Part shown: positions 1 through 5,725 of the stretch, in pieces
How positions within the stretch are numbered: position 1 is the stretch's first letter
How the letters are laid out: each line of letters begins with the position of its first letter
Source of the DNA: Polaribacter sp.
Lineage (GTDB): Bacteria > Bacteroidota > Bacteroidia > Flavobacteriales > Flavobacteriaceae
Reading direction: 5' to 3'
NCBI GenBank assembly: GCA_029248845.1
Contig: JAQWIO010000132.1
Location: 1-8,850 of the forward strand
DNA length: 8,850 nucleotides
The notes under the pieces: generated by a model
Seen by the model: the letters and a program-made list of their open reading frames with translations, nothing else
What the model was told of the DNA's origin: nothing
Databases searched by the model: none
Translations under genes and position numbers: made by a program

Positions 1-95
1 GAGACTGTTCCGGAAACAGTCTTTTCTTGTGCAAAAGAAATTTGCACAACCAACGCTATAAATAGCATTAAAATTTGATTAAACTTTGTCTTCAT
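1..95 (-). CDS. SusC/RagA-family TonB-dependent receptor, N-terminal fragment
   Basis: The first 31 codons of a minus-strand gene starting with ATG at 95 and running off the left edge. The peptide begins MKTKFNQILMLFIALVVQ and continues ISFAQEKTVSGTV. This is a Sec signal peptide (basic residues 2-4, hydrophobic core about 8-17, likely cleavage after A22 in SFA-Q) followed by the KTVSGTV strand that opens the carboxypeptidase-regulatory-like domain of SusC/RagA receptors. Proteins of this family form 22-strand outer-membrane barrels that import oligosaccharides, peptides or other large ligands with TonB energy and a SusD lipoprotein partner. Only the N-terminus is visible, so the substrate and any susD neighbour cannot be judged. 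The family call rests on recognising a very conserved flavobacterial N-terminus; another TonB-dependent receptor with the same N-terminal extension is the main alternative. Confidence 0.8.
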   Translation of the reverse strand, partial: MKTKFNQILMLFIALVVQISFAQEKTVSGTV

Positions 96-139
96 ATTTT
101 TATGATTATTTGAGTTAATTGGTTTCAAAAATCTTAAAT

Positions 140-161
140 AAAAGTTAATAAAACAACTTTT
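140..161 (-). promoter_or_regulatory. Possible 5' leader hairpin of the SusC-like gene
   Basis: AAAAGTT (140-146) and AACTTTT (155-161) are perfect 7-bp arms around an 8-base loop, 45 bases ahead of the SusC-like ATG on the minus strand. If transcribed it would form a weak A/U-rich leader stem-loop. The composition is so AT-rich that chance is a serious alternative. Confidence 0.3.
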
Positions 162-220
162 TTAACACTAAACTTTAATAATTTATTTGATAATGATTAA
201 TAATACTGTTAAATTTTTAC

Positions 221-237
221 GTAAACATCATGTTTAC
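221..237. promoter_or_regulatory. 17-bp palindrome, candidate operator
   Basis: GTAAACATCATGTTTAC is a perfect inverted repeat with 8-bp arms and one central base (C229). It lies 126-142 bp upstream of the SusC-like start codon. It includes four G/C pairs in an otherwise A/T-rich gap, and its GTAAAC/GTTTAC half-sites are of the kind bound by dimeric regulators such as the LacI family. Assignment to a regulator family is inference. As RNA it could also fold as GTAAAC/GTTTAC with a 5-base loop. Confidence 0.45.
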
Positions 238-445
238 AAGGAGTTGTTGTTTTTTTGTTGATTTGAGGTTGAGGTCAGGAGTATTTATCTTTTTTCTTTA
301 TTTTAATATAATTTTGCTAAATAATTACATATTTAAAATAATTATGTTAATTTTTAATTTATAATGTAATTTTTTAAGAATTAATATTAATTGTTAGTTG
401 TTGGTGAATTTTAGCTGTAAATAGTTTTAACACCCTTTTTTAAAT

Positions 446-2110
446 TTAAAAGAAGTTTATCCAACTAATACTCAATCTACTTTTATTTAAATCAAAATTT
501 TGTGATGAATTTCTTCCTATTGCAGTACTTAAATTTATCTGAGCTTTTCTTGCTGTGAAAAGATACCCTAAACCAAGACTAAAAAGATTTTCGCTATTTT
601 GGGTGGTTTTAAATTTTCCAAAATCAGTGATCGTATATAGGTAGGATTTTTCTGAAGTTAAAAAACGATATTCCACATTAAAATAGCTAAAGCTGCTCGT
701 AAAAATACTTTGTTCATTAAAGCCTCTAATAGTATTTGCTCCTCCAACTCGAAATAGCTCATTGTCTAAATAATTATTAGAATTTAAGAAGGAGGTGCTG
801 TTTTTTATAAAAATACTGTTTCTAAAGTTGATGCTCCATAAATAGGAGGCTGATGTTTCTAATTTAAATTGATTGGAATTTTCTTGACTTGTTTTTCTAC
901 TTCCAAAACTAGGATTGATTGCTAGTGAAAATAAATTATTAAAAAAAAAATCGTTTTTAGCAATACTATAATTAAAATGAAGCCCTAAAAAATGATTATT
1001 AAATGTTTCAAGATTGTTTCTGTTTATTTTATTGAGATTTTCTGATGACTCAGAATTATAAGTAACTGCAAGTTTCACTTTAGGCGCAATGGTGTAAAAT
1101 AATTTTGAATCGAATTTTGTATTTAAAAAAGTTGAATCTTGTTTGTAGATTGAAAATGAAATTTGAGGGGTAAATTTTGAGTTAAATATATATGGGATCT
1201 TAGAAATTAATTTTAACTCCTGCCTTTCTTCACCAATGCTATTCCAAAATAATTCAAATTGTTCTCCCTTGTCAAAAAGATTATTGAATTTTAAATCAAC
1301 GTTACCATTGAATAGTATTTTTCCATTTTCTTTGGAAGTAAAACTTATTATTCCGTCAAAACTATTGTGTTGTTTTTTTTTAAAGTATAAAAATAATGAC
1401 GTAGAATCTTTTGTAAATAATACTTCAGGAGGTTTTATGATAGATACGAATCTTAAGTTTTTTGAAGCTTCATTTATTTCAGCTACTTTAAATTGATTAA
1501 AAACACTATTTTCACTAATATTAAAATAATTTTTTAAATAAGATTTAGGGAAGTTTTCATAGCCTCTAATAACTATATTGTTGATGATTCTCTCTTTAGA
1601 ATGTATAATGTTTAATTCAGCAAACAAAGTTTTATTTTTAATGTTGATGTTTTTGAGCTGTACTTTAGAAAAAGATTTTCCTTCTTTGTCTAGCCTATTT
1701 GAAATTTTGTTGAGTGTAGTCTGAATTTTTTTTACAGGTATAGTGACCGTATTATTTGTAATTTTAAACTCTTCTAAGTAGATCTTAGAATTTGAATTCA
1801 CTTTTATAAGGGCGATATTAATTTTTGTGTTTAAAGAAAATTGGACAATGTAAGTTGTGCTTACTTTTTCAATGGTATTGACAGTGTTTGTAAAATACCC
1901 TAAATTTTTCAAATAATCAGATATCTTATTAATTTCCAAATTGATTGTTGCAGTGTCTTTGTGTTTTTTTACATAATCGATTTTTTCTAAAATTGATGCC
2001 TCATTTTGGTCTTTGGAAGTAAGTTTCAATCTTAAATCCTGAGCCAAGAGACCTCTTATTGAAAATAGTATAGAAAAAATAAAGATATAATACGTTTTTT
2101 TTTGCTTCAA
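446..2110 (-). CDS. Omp85/BamA-TamA-like outer-membrane protein with POTRA-like region
   Basis: A 554-residue outer-membrane barrel protein. Residues 1-23 form a signal peptide (basic MKQKK, hydrophobic core, likely cleavage LLA-Q24). Residues about 25-250 are periplasmic, with a POTRA-like segment from about 176 (INNIVIRGYENFP followed by YLKNYFNI). The rest alternates like a C-terminal beta-barrel and holds the Omp85 hallmark: FRVGGANTIRGF, with IRGF at 461-464 (the VRGF/Y motif of loop 6), then an aromatic strand and YTITDFGKF at 491-500. It ends in aromatic residues (SWINFF), as barrel substrates do. Omp85 proteins insert or secrete outer-membrane proteins, lipids or partner proteins; which of these applies here is unknown. 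It is shorter than a typical BamA (around 800 residues or more), so it is probably an accessory paralogue. The start is unusual: codon 1 is TTG (2108-2110). There is no ATG before the signal peptide, and the frame closes upstream with TGA at 2129-2131. The gene is divergent from rpsL. Confidence 0.8.
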   Translation of the reverse strand: MKQKKTYYIFIFSILFSIRGLLAQDLRLKLTSKDQNEASILEKIDYVKKHKDTATINLEINKISDYLKNLGYFTNTVNTIEKVSTTYIVQFSLNTKINIALIKVNSNSKIYLEEFKITNNTVTIPVKKIQTTLNKISNRLDKEGKSFSKVQLKNINIKNKTLFAELNIIHSKERIINNIVIRGYENFPKSYLKNYFNISENSVFNQFKVAEINEASKNLRFVSIIKPPEVLFTKDSTSLFLYFKKKQHNSFDGIISFTSKENGKILFNGNVDLKFNNLFDKGEQFELFWNSIGEERQELKLISKIPYIFNSKFTPQISFSIYKQDSTFLNTKFDSKLFYTIAPKVKLAVTYNSESSENLNKINRNNLETFNNHFLGLHFNYSIAKNDFFFNNLFSLAINPSFGSRKTSQENSNQFKLETSASYLWSINFRNSIFIKNSTSFLNSNNYLDNELFRVGGANTIRGFNEQSIFTSSFSYFNVEYRFLTSEKSYLYTITDFGKFKTTQNSENLFSLGLGYLFTARKAQINLSTAIGRNSSQNFDLNKSRLSISWINFF

Positions 2111-2129
2111 AATGGATAAAATATAAGTT

Positions 2130-2137
2130 CAAATGTA
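2130..2137 (-). promoter_or_regulatory. -7 element for the Omp85-like gene
   Basis: On the minus strand this reads TACATTTG, a perfect TAnnTTTG Bacteroidota -7 box, ending 19 bases ahead of the TTG start. The implied start site near 2125 gives a leader of only about 15 nt. The -33 partner is weak: ATTG at 2160-2163 lies 22 bp upstream, and the nearer TTTG at 2149-2152 is too close. Confidence 0.55.
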
Positions 2138-2196
2138 AAATAAAATGACAAAAATCTATCAATTTAAAATCATTAAGAAAAAATAACTTACTGATA

Positions 2197-2227
2197 TTTG
2201 AATAATTAGAAATTAATTGTACATTTG
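2197..2227 (+). promoter_or_regulatory. Promoter of the rpsL-rpsG-fusA-rpsJ operon
   Basis: TTTG (2197-2200) and TACATTTG (2220-2227) are exact matches to the Bacteroidota primary-sigma consensus (TTTG at -33, TAnnTTTG at -7), separated by 19 bp. Transcription would begin at about 2232-2235, giving a leader of about 50 nt. The same 19-bp spacing recurs in the rplC promoter, which supports both calls. Confidence 0.82.
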
Positions 2228-2231
2228 CGCA

Positions 2232-2244
2232 CTCTTAAAAAGAG
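2232..2244 (+). promoter_or_regulatory. Possible 5'-terminal hairpin of the rpsL transcript
   Basis: CTCTT (2232-2236), loop AAA, AAGAG (2240-2244). It begins 5 bases after the -7 box, so it would sit at or very near the 5' end of the mRNA. It is short and could be coincidental, but the rplC transcript has a similar feature at the same place. Confidence 0.35.
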
Positions 2245-2247
2245 ACA

Positions 2248-2283
2248 ATGTTTAATTATAAACGAAAAACAGTAATAATTTAG
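2248..2283 (+). CDS. Possible 11-codon leader ORF ahead of rpsL
   Basis: The first ATG of the predicted rpsL leader opens a short frame, MFNYKRKTVII, closing with TAG at 2281-2283, one base before the rpsL ATG. It is in a different frame from rpsL. The stop-start arrangement (TAGTATG) would allow termination-reinitiation coupling, but it has no Shine-Dalgarno and I recognise no family. It may be chance. Confidence 0.25.
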   Translation: MFNYKRKTVII

Positions 2284-2284
2284 T

Positions 2285-2659
2285 ATGCCAACTATTCAAC
2301 AATTAGTTCGTAAAGGAAGAACCAAAATAACTAAGAAGAGTAAATCGGCTGCTTTGTCGTCTTGTCCTCAAAGACGTGGAGTTTGTACACGTGTTTATAC
2401 TACAACGCCTAAGAAACCTAATTCAGCAATGCGTAAAGTTGCCAGAGTTAGATTGACGAATGGTAATGAGATAAACGCATACATTCCAGGTGAAGGACAT
2501 AACTTACAAGAGCACTCGATAGTATTAGTTAGAGGTGGAAGGGTAAAAGATTTACCAGGTGTTAAATATCACGTGGTACGTGGAGCATTAGATACTGCAG
2601 GTGTTGAGGGAAGAACTCAGCGTAGGTCTAAGTATGGTGCGAAACGCCCAAAAAAGTAA
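2285..2659 (+). CDS. rpsL: 30S ribosomal protein S12
   Basis: This 124-residue protein is the S12 (uS12) subunit of the decoding centre, contacting the A-site codon-anticodon helix and the shoulder of the 30S subunit. It starts MPTIQQLVRKGR and contains the conserved TTTPKKPNSAMRKVARV block (39-55) and GGRVKDLPGVKYHVVRG (84-100). K43, K88 and P91, positions where changes give streptomycin resistance or dependence in other bacteria, all have the usual wild-type residues. D89, the aspartate that RimO methylthiolates in E. coli, is also present. Length is normal for the family. It is first in its operon, preceded by a consensus promoter and an A/T-rich leader without Shine-Dalgarno; rpsG follows after 27 nt. 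Confidence 0.98.
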   Translation: MPTIQQLVRKGRTKITKKSKSAALSSCPQRRGVCTRVYTTTPKKPNSAMRKVARVRLTNGNEINAYIPGEGHNLQEHSIVLVRGGRVKDLPGVKYHVVRGALDTAGVEGRTQRRSKYGAKRPKK

Positions 2660-2686
2660 AATTAGTAACTTTTTTAATGTAAAGAC

Positions 2687-3166
2687 ATGAGAAAAAGAGC
2701 AGCAAAAAAAAGAGTCTTATTACCAGATCCAAAATTTAATGATCAGCTAGTAACACGTTTTGTGAATAACTTAATGTGGAGTGGTAAGAAGTCAGTAGCG
2801 TTTAAAGTATTTTACGATGCATTAGAGCTTGTAGAAGAAAAAAAAGGAGAAGGCGAAGAAAAATCGGCTTTAGAAATTTGGAAAGATGGATTGTCTAATG
2901 TAATGCCTCACGTGGAAGTAAGATCTCGTCGTGTTGGTGGAGCTACCTTTCAAATTCCAATGCAAATTAGACCAGATCGTAAAGTATCTATGGCTATCAA
3001 ATGGATGATTTTATATACTCGTAAGAGAAATGAAAAAACCATGGCACAACGTTTAGCAGCAGAAATTTTAGCAGCAGCTAAAGAAGAAGGTGCAGCGGTG
3101 AAAAAACGAACTGATACTCACAAAATGGCAGAAGCTAACAAAGCATTCTCTCACTTCAGATTTTAA
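2687..3166 (+). CDS. rpsG: 30S ribosomal protein S7
   Basis: This 159-residue S7 (uS7) protein is the primary assembly protein of the 30S head and lies at the E-site and mRNA exit. Visible family features are KFNDQLVTRFVNNLMWSGKKS (start at 16), the central VEVRSRRVGGATFQIP block (76-91), PDRKVSMAIKWM (96-107), and the C-terminal ANKAFSHFRF that replaces the longer tail of some enterobacterial forms. A Lys/Glu-rich stretch (EEKKGEGEEKS, 50-60) occupies the surface loop. It sits 27 nt after rpsL and 5 nt before fusA. In E. coli S7 is the translational autoregulator of the str operon through the rpsL-rpsG gap; the 27-nt gap here is probably too short for an equivalent structure. Confidence 0.98.
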   Translation: MRKRAAKKRVLLPDPKFNDQLVTRFVNNLMWSGKKSVAFKVFYDALELVEEKKGEGEEKSALEIWKDGLSNVMPHVEVRSRRVGGATFQIPMQIRPDRKVSMAIKWMILYTRKRNEKTMAQRLAAEILAAAKEEGAAVKKRTDTHKMAEANKAFSHFRF

Positions 3167-3171
3167 TAGAA

Positions 3172-5289
3172 ATGGCTAGAGATTTAAAATTCACAAGAAA
3201 TATAGGTATAGCAGCACATATTGATGCTGGTAAAACTACGACTACAGAACGTGTATTGTACTACACAGGAGTTTCTCATAAGATTGGGGAGGTTCATGAT
3301 GGTGCAGCAACAATGGACTGGATGGAACAAGAGCAAGAAAGAGGGATAACCATTACTTCTGCTGCCACAACCTGTACATGGGATTTTCCTATAGAAAATG
3401 GACAAAAAACTCCAGACACCAAAGGGTACCACTTTAATATTATCGATACCCCTGGTCACGTAGATTTTACTGTTGAGGTAAATCGATCTTTACGTGTGTT
3501 GGATGGTTTGGTTTTCTTATTTAGTGCGGTTGACGGTGTTGAGCCACAATCTGAAACCAACTGGAGATTAGCTGATAATTACAAAGTTCCTAGAATTGGT
3601 TTCGTGAACAAAATGGACCGTCAAGGATCGGACTTTTTAGGAGTTTGTCAACAGGTAAAAGATATGTTAAAGTCAAATGCGGTGCCAATCGTTTTAAACA
3701 TTGGTGACGAGGATGAGTTTAAAGGAATCATAGATTTAGTTAAAAATCGTGCTATTGTATGGCATGATCAAACACAGGGAGCAACTTTCGATATTATCGA
3801 AATTCCAGAAGAGTTAAAAGAAGAGGCTCGAAAGTACCGTGCACTTTTAATTGAAGAAGTAGCGAGTTACGATGAGAATCTATTAGAAAAATTCATGGAA
3901 GATGAAGATTCCATAACAGAAGAAGAAGTGCACAGTGCATTGAGAGCTGCTGTAATGGATATGGCCATTATTCCTATGATATGTGGGTCTGCATTTAAGA
4001 ATAAAGGGGTTCAGTTTCTTTTAGATGCTGTATGTCGTTATTTACCTTCTCCACTTGATAAAGATGCAATTGTTGGTACAGACCCAGATACTGAAAAAGA
4101 AATTTCTCGTAAACCTGATGTTTCTGAACCTTTTTCAGCCTTAGCATTTAAAATTGCTACAGATCCTTTTGTGGGACGTTTAGCATTTTTTAGAGCCTAT
4201 TCAGGTCGTTTAGATGCAGGTTCTTATGTTTTGAATAATCGTTCTGGTAAAAAAGAACGTATCTCACGTATCTATCAAATGCATGCCAATAAGCAAAATG
4301 CAATTGATTATATCGAAGCTGGAGATATTGGTGCTGCTGTTGGATTTAAGTCGATTAAGACGGGAGATACTTTGTCTGCAGAGAAACATCCAATTATTTT
4401 AGAATCAATGGATTTTCCAGATCCTGTAATTGGTATTGCTGTTGAGCCAAAAACAAAGGCAGATGTAGATAGATTAGGTATAGGTCTAGCTAAATTAGCA
4501 GAAGAAGATCCTACTTTTACAGTGCGTTCAGACGAAGCTTCAGGTCAGACAATTATCTCAGGAATGGGAGAGTTGCATTTAGATGTCATTGTAGATCGTT
4601 TAAAACGTGAATTCAAAGTTGAAGTAAATCAAGGACAGCCTCAAGTAGAATATAAAGAAGCAATTACAGCTGAAGCGGACCATAGAGAAGTTTATAAGAA
4701 ACAATCTGGTGGTCGTGGTAAGTTTGCAGATATTGTGTTTACCATTGGGCCTGCTGATGAAGGAGTTCAAGGTTTACAATTTGATTCTATAATTAAAGGA
4801 GGGAATGTTCCTAGAGAATTTGTTCCTTCTGTAGAGAAAGGTTTCAAAGAAGCGATGAAAAATGGACCTTTAGCAGGTTATGAAATGGATTCAATGAAAG
4901 TTACCCTAAAAGATGGTTCTTTCCACGCGGTGGATTCAGATGCATTGTCTTTTGAATTGGCTGCCAAATTGGGATACAAAGCTTCTGCAAAATCTGCAAA
5001 AGCAAAAATTATGGAACCATTGATGAAATTAGAAGTGTTAACTCCTGAAGAAAACATGGGAGACATTGTAGGAGATTTAAACAGAAGAAGAGGTCAGGTA
5101 AATGACATGAGTGATCGTGCTGGATCTAAAGTTGTAAAAGCAATCGTTCCTTTATCCGAAATGTTCGGTTATGTAACTGCTTTAAGAACGATGTCTTCAG
5201 GTAGAGCAACTTCTACCATGGAATTTTCTCACTATGCTGAAACTCCTTCTAATGTATCTGAAGAAGTAATTTCAAAATCTAAAGGTTAA
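3172..5289 (+). CDS. fusA: Translation elongation factor G
   Basis: This 705-residue translocation GTPase moves tRNA and mRNA through the ribosome and, with the recycling factor, splits post-termination ribosomes. G-motifs are all intact: P-loop AHIDAGKT (15-22), switch I RGITITSAATT (57-67), DTPGH (92-96, with catalytic H96), NKMD (146-149), and GSAFKNKG (272-279). Domain II follows, then SGMGELHLDVIVDRLKREF of domain III, domain IV beginning near SGGRGKFADIVF (512-523), and the C-terminal domain V (about residue 605 on; GYVTALRTMSSGRAT near the end). A short insertion (about 74-85, NGQKTPDTKGYH) lies between switch I and DTPGH. It lies 5 nt after rpsG and 18 nt before rpsJ. The tuf gene that follows fusA in many bacteria is absent here. 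Confidence 0.98.
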   Translation: MARDLKFTRNIGIAAHIDAGKTTTTERVLYYTGVSHKIGEVHDGAATMDWMEQEQERGITITSAATTCTWDFPIENGQKTPDTKGYHFNIIDTPGHVDFTVEVNRSLRVLDGLVFLFSAVDGVEPQSETNWRLADNYKVPRIGFVNKMDRQGSDFLGVCQQVKDMLKSNAVPIVLNIGDEDEFKGIIDLVKNRAIVWHDQTQGATFDIIEIPEELKEEARKYRALLIEEVASYDENLLEKFMEDEDSITEEEVHSALRAAVMDMAIIPMICGSAFKNKGVQFLLDAVCRYLPSPLDKDAIVGTDPDTEKEISRKPDVSEPFSALAFKIATDPFVGRLAFFRAYSGRLDAGSYVLNNRSGKKERISRIYQMHANKQNAIDYIEAGDIGAAVGFKSIKTGDTLSAEKHPIILESMDFPDPVIGIAVEPKTKADVDRLGIGLAKLAEEDPTFTVRSDEASGQTIISGMGELHLDVIVDRLKREFKVEVNQGQPQVEYKEAITAEADHREVYKKQSGGRGKFADIVFTIGPADEGVQGLQFDSIIKGGNVPREFVPSVEKGFKEAMKNGPLAGYEMDSMKVTLKDGSFHAVDSDALSFELAAKLGYKASAKSAKAKIMEPLMKLEVLTPEENMGDIVGDLNRRRGQVNDMSDRAGSKVVKAIVPLSEMFGYVTALRTMSSGRATSTMEFSHYAETPSNVSEEVISKSKG

Positions 5290-5307
5290 TCTACTAAATA
5301 TTATAAG

Positions 5308-5613
5308 ATGAGTCAAAAAATTAGAATAAAATTAAAGTCTTACGATTACAATTTAGTAGATAAATCTGCTGAAAAAATAGTAAAGACGGTGAAGAGTACT
5401 GGAGCCATTGTTAACGGTCCAATACCATTACCAACCCATAAAAAGATTTTTACAGTATTACGTTCACCACACGTTAACAAAAAATCTAGAGAGCAATTTC
5501 AATTAGCTGCATACAAAAGATTGTTAGATATCTATAGTTCTTCTTCAAAAACTATTGATGCTTTGATGAAACTGGAGTTGCCAAGTGGTGTTGAAGTTGA
5601 GATTAAAGTATAA
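5308..5613 (+). CDS. rpsJ: 30S ribosomal protein S10
   Basis: This 101-residue S10 (uS10) protein belongs to the 30S head; in other bacteria it also acts as NusE, pairing with NusB and NusG in antitermination. The family signature is clear: GAIVNGPIPLPT (32-43) and the loop SPHVNKKSREQF (53-64), with IRIKLKSYD at the N-terminus. Length is close to the 103 residues of E. coli S10. It starts 18 nt after fusA, so it is most simply the last gene of the rpsL operon. A strong terminator begins 10 nt after its stop, separating it from rplC, with which it is co-transcribed in the classical S10 operon. The start is fixed by MSQKIRI; no alternative ATG lies nearby. Confidence 0.98.
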   Translation: MSQKIRIKLKSYDYNLVDKSAEKIVKTVKSTGAIVNGPIPLPTHKKIFTVLRSPHVNKKSREQFQLAAYKRLLDIYSSSSKTIDALMKLELPSGVEVEIKV

Positions 5614-5622
5614 GTAAATACT

Positions 5623-5659
5623 AACTTTCGGTTTAATTTTGTTAAGCCGAAAGTTTTTT
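5623..5659 (+). terminator. Intrinsic terminator after rpsJ
   Basis: Left arm 5623-5636 (AACTTTCGGTTTAA) pairs along its whole 14 bases with 5642-5655 (TTAAGCCGAAAGTT). There is one G-T wobble (5632-5646) and a 5-base loop, TTTTG. It is followed by T-rich sequence (TTTTTTATATTTTT through 5667). This is the clearest terminator in the window and ends the rpsL-rpsJ unit. Confidence 0.85.
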
Positions 5660-5668
5660 ATATTTTTG
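5638..5668 (+). promoter_or_regulatory. Promoter of the rplC operon, embedded in the rpsJ terminator
   Basis: TTTG (5638-5641) lies in the terminator loop and TATTTTTG (5661-5668) at the end of its T-rich tail. Both match the Bacteroidota -33 and -7 consensus, with 19 bp between them, identical to the rpsL promoter spacing. Transcription would begin at about 5672-5675. A T-rich terminator tail raises the chance of a random TAnnTTTG match, but the correctly spaced TTTG and the need for a promoter after the terminator support it. Confidence 0.7.
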
Positions 5669-5725
5669 CAGCCCGAATAAGAATCGGGTACTACTATTTT
5701 TAAGGTAAAATTTAATAATAGTGAC

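Larger units (their letters stand above)
96..445. other. 350-base AT-rich intergenic region upstream of the SusC-like gene
   Basis: No open frame of note is seen between the two minus-strand genes. The stretch should contain the promoter and 5' leader of the SusC-like gene and the 3' end of the Omp85-like transcript. I found no exact minus-strand TAnnTTTG element ahead of the SusC-like ATG and no convincing GC-stem plus T-run terminator after the Omp85-like stop. What stands out is a 17-bp palindrome (221-237), a hairpin (140-161), and a G-rich patch with a GAGGTTGAGGT direct repeat at about 265-275, the least AT-rich part of the gap. Distant AT-only inverted repeats (323-330 with 364-371; 379-392) may be compositional. 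Confidence 0.6.

Noticed and set aside
3..21. GACTGTT/AACAGTC inverted repeat at the left edge.
   Set aside because: It lies within the coding sequence of the SusC-like N-terminus (KTVSGTV codons), so it is best explained by the protein sequence.
309..316. Plus-strand TAATTTTG, a perfect -7 match inside the left intergenic region, perhaps for an antisense or small RNA.
   Set aside because: There is no TTTG at the proper distance upstream and no recognisable product or terminator downstream. In such AT-rich DNA the match is expected by chance.
323..371. AATTACAT/ATGTAATT inverted repeat with a 33-base spacer.
   Set aside because: Arms are almost purely A/T and far apart, with no T-run at the right place for a terminator on either strand; likely compositional.
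379..392. 14-bp palindrome AATTAATATTAATT after the Omp85-like gene.
   Set aside because: It is purely A/T with no G/C pairs and no following T-run in the minus direction, so it is not a credible terminator or operator.
2657..2687. S7-binding autoregulatory structure in the rpsL-rpsG gap, as in E. coli.
   Set aside because: The gap is only 27 nt and mostly A/T; no convincing stem is visible.
3184..3459. Minus-strand open frame inside fusA.
   Set aside because: It is fully antisense to the conserved EF-G G-domain and has no family resemblance; a by-product of fusA codon use.
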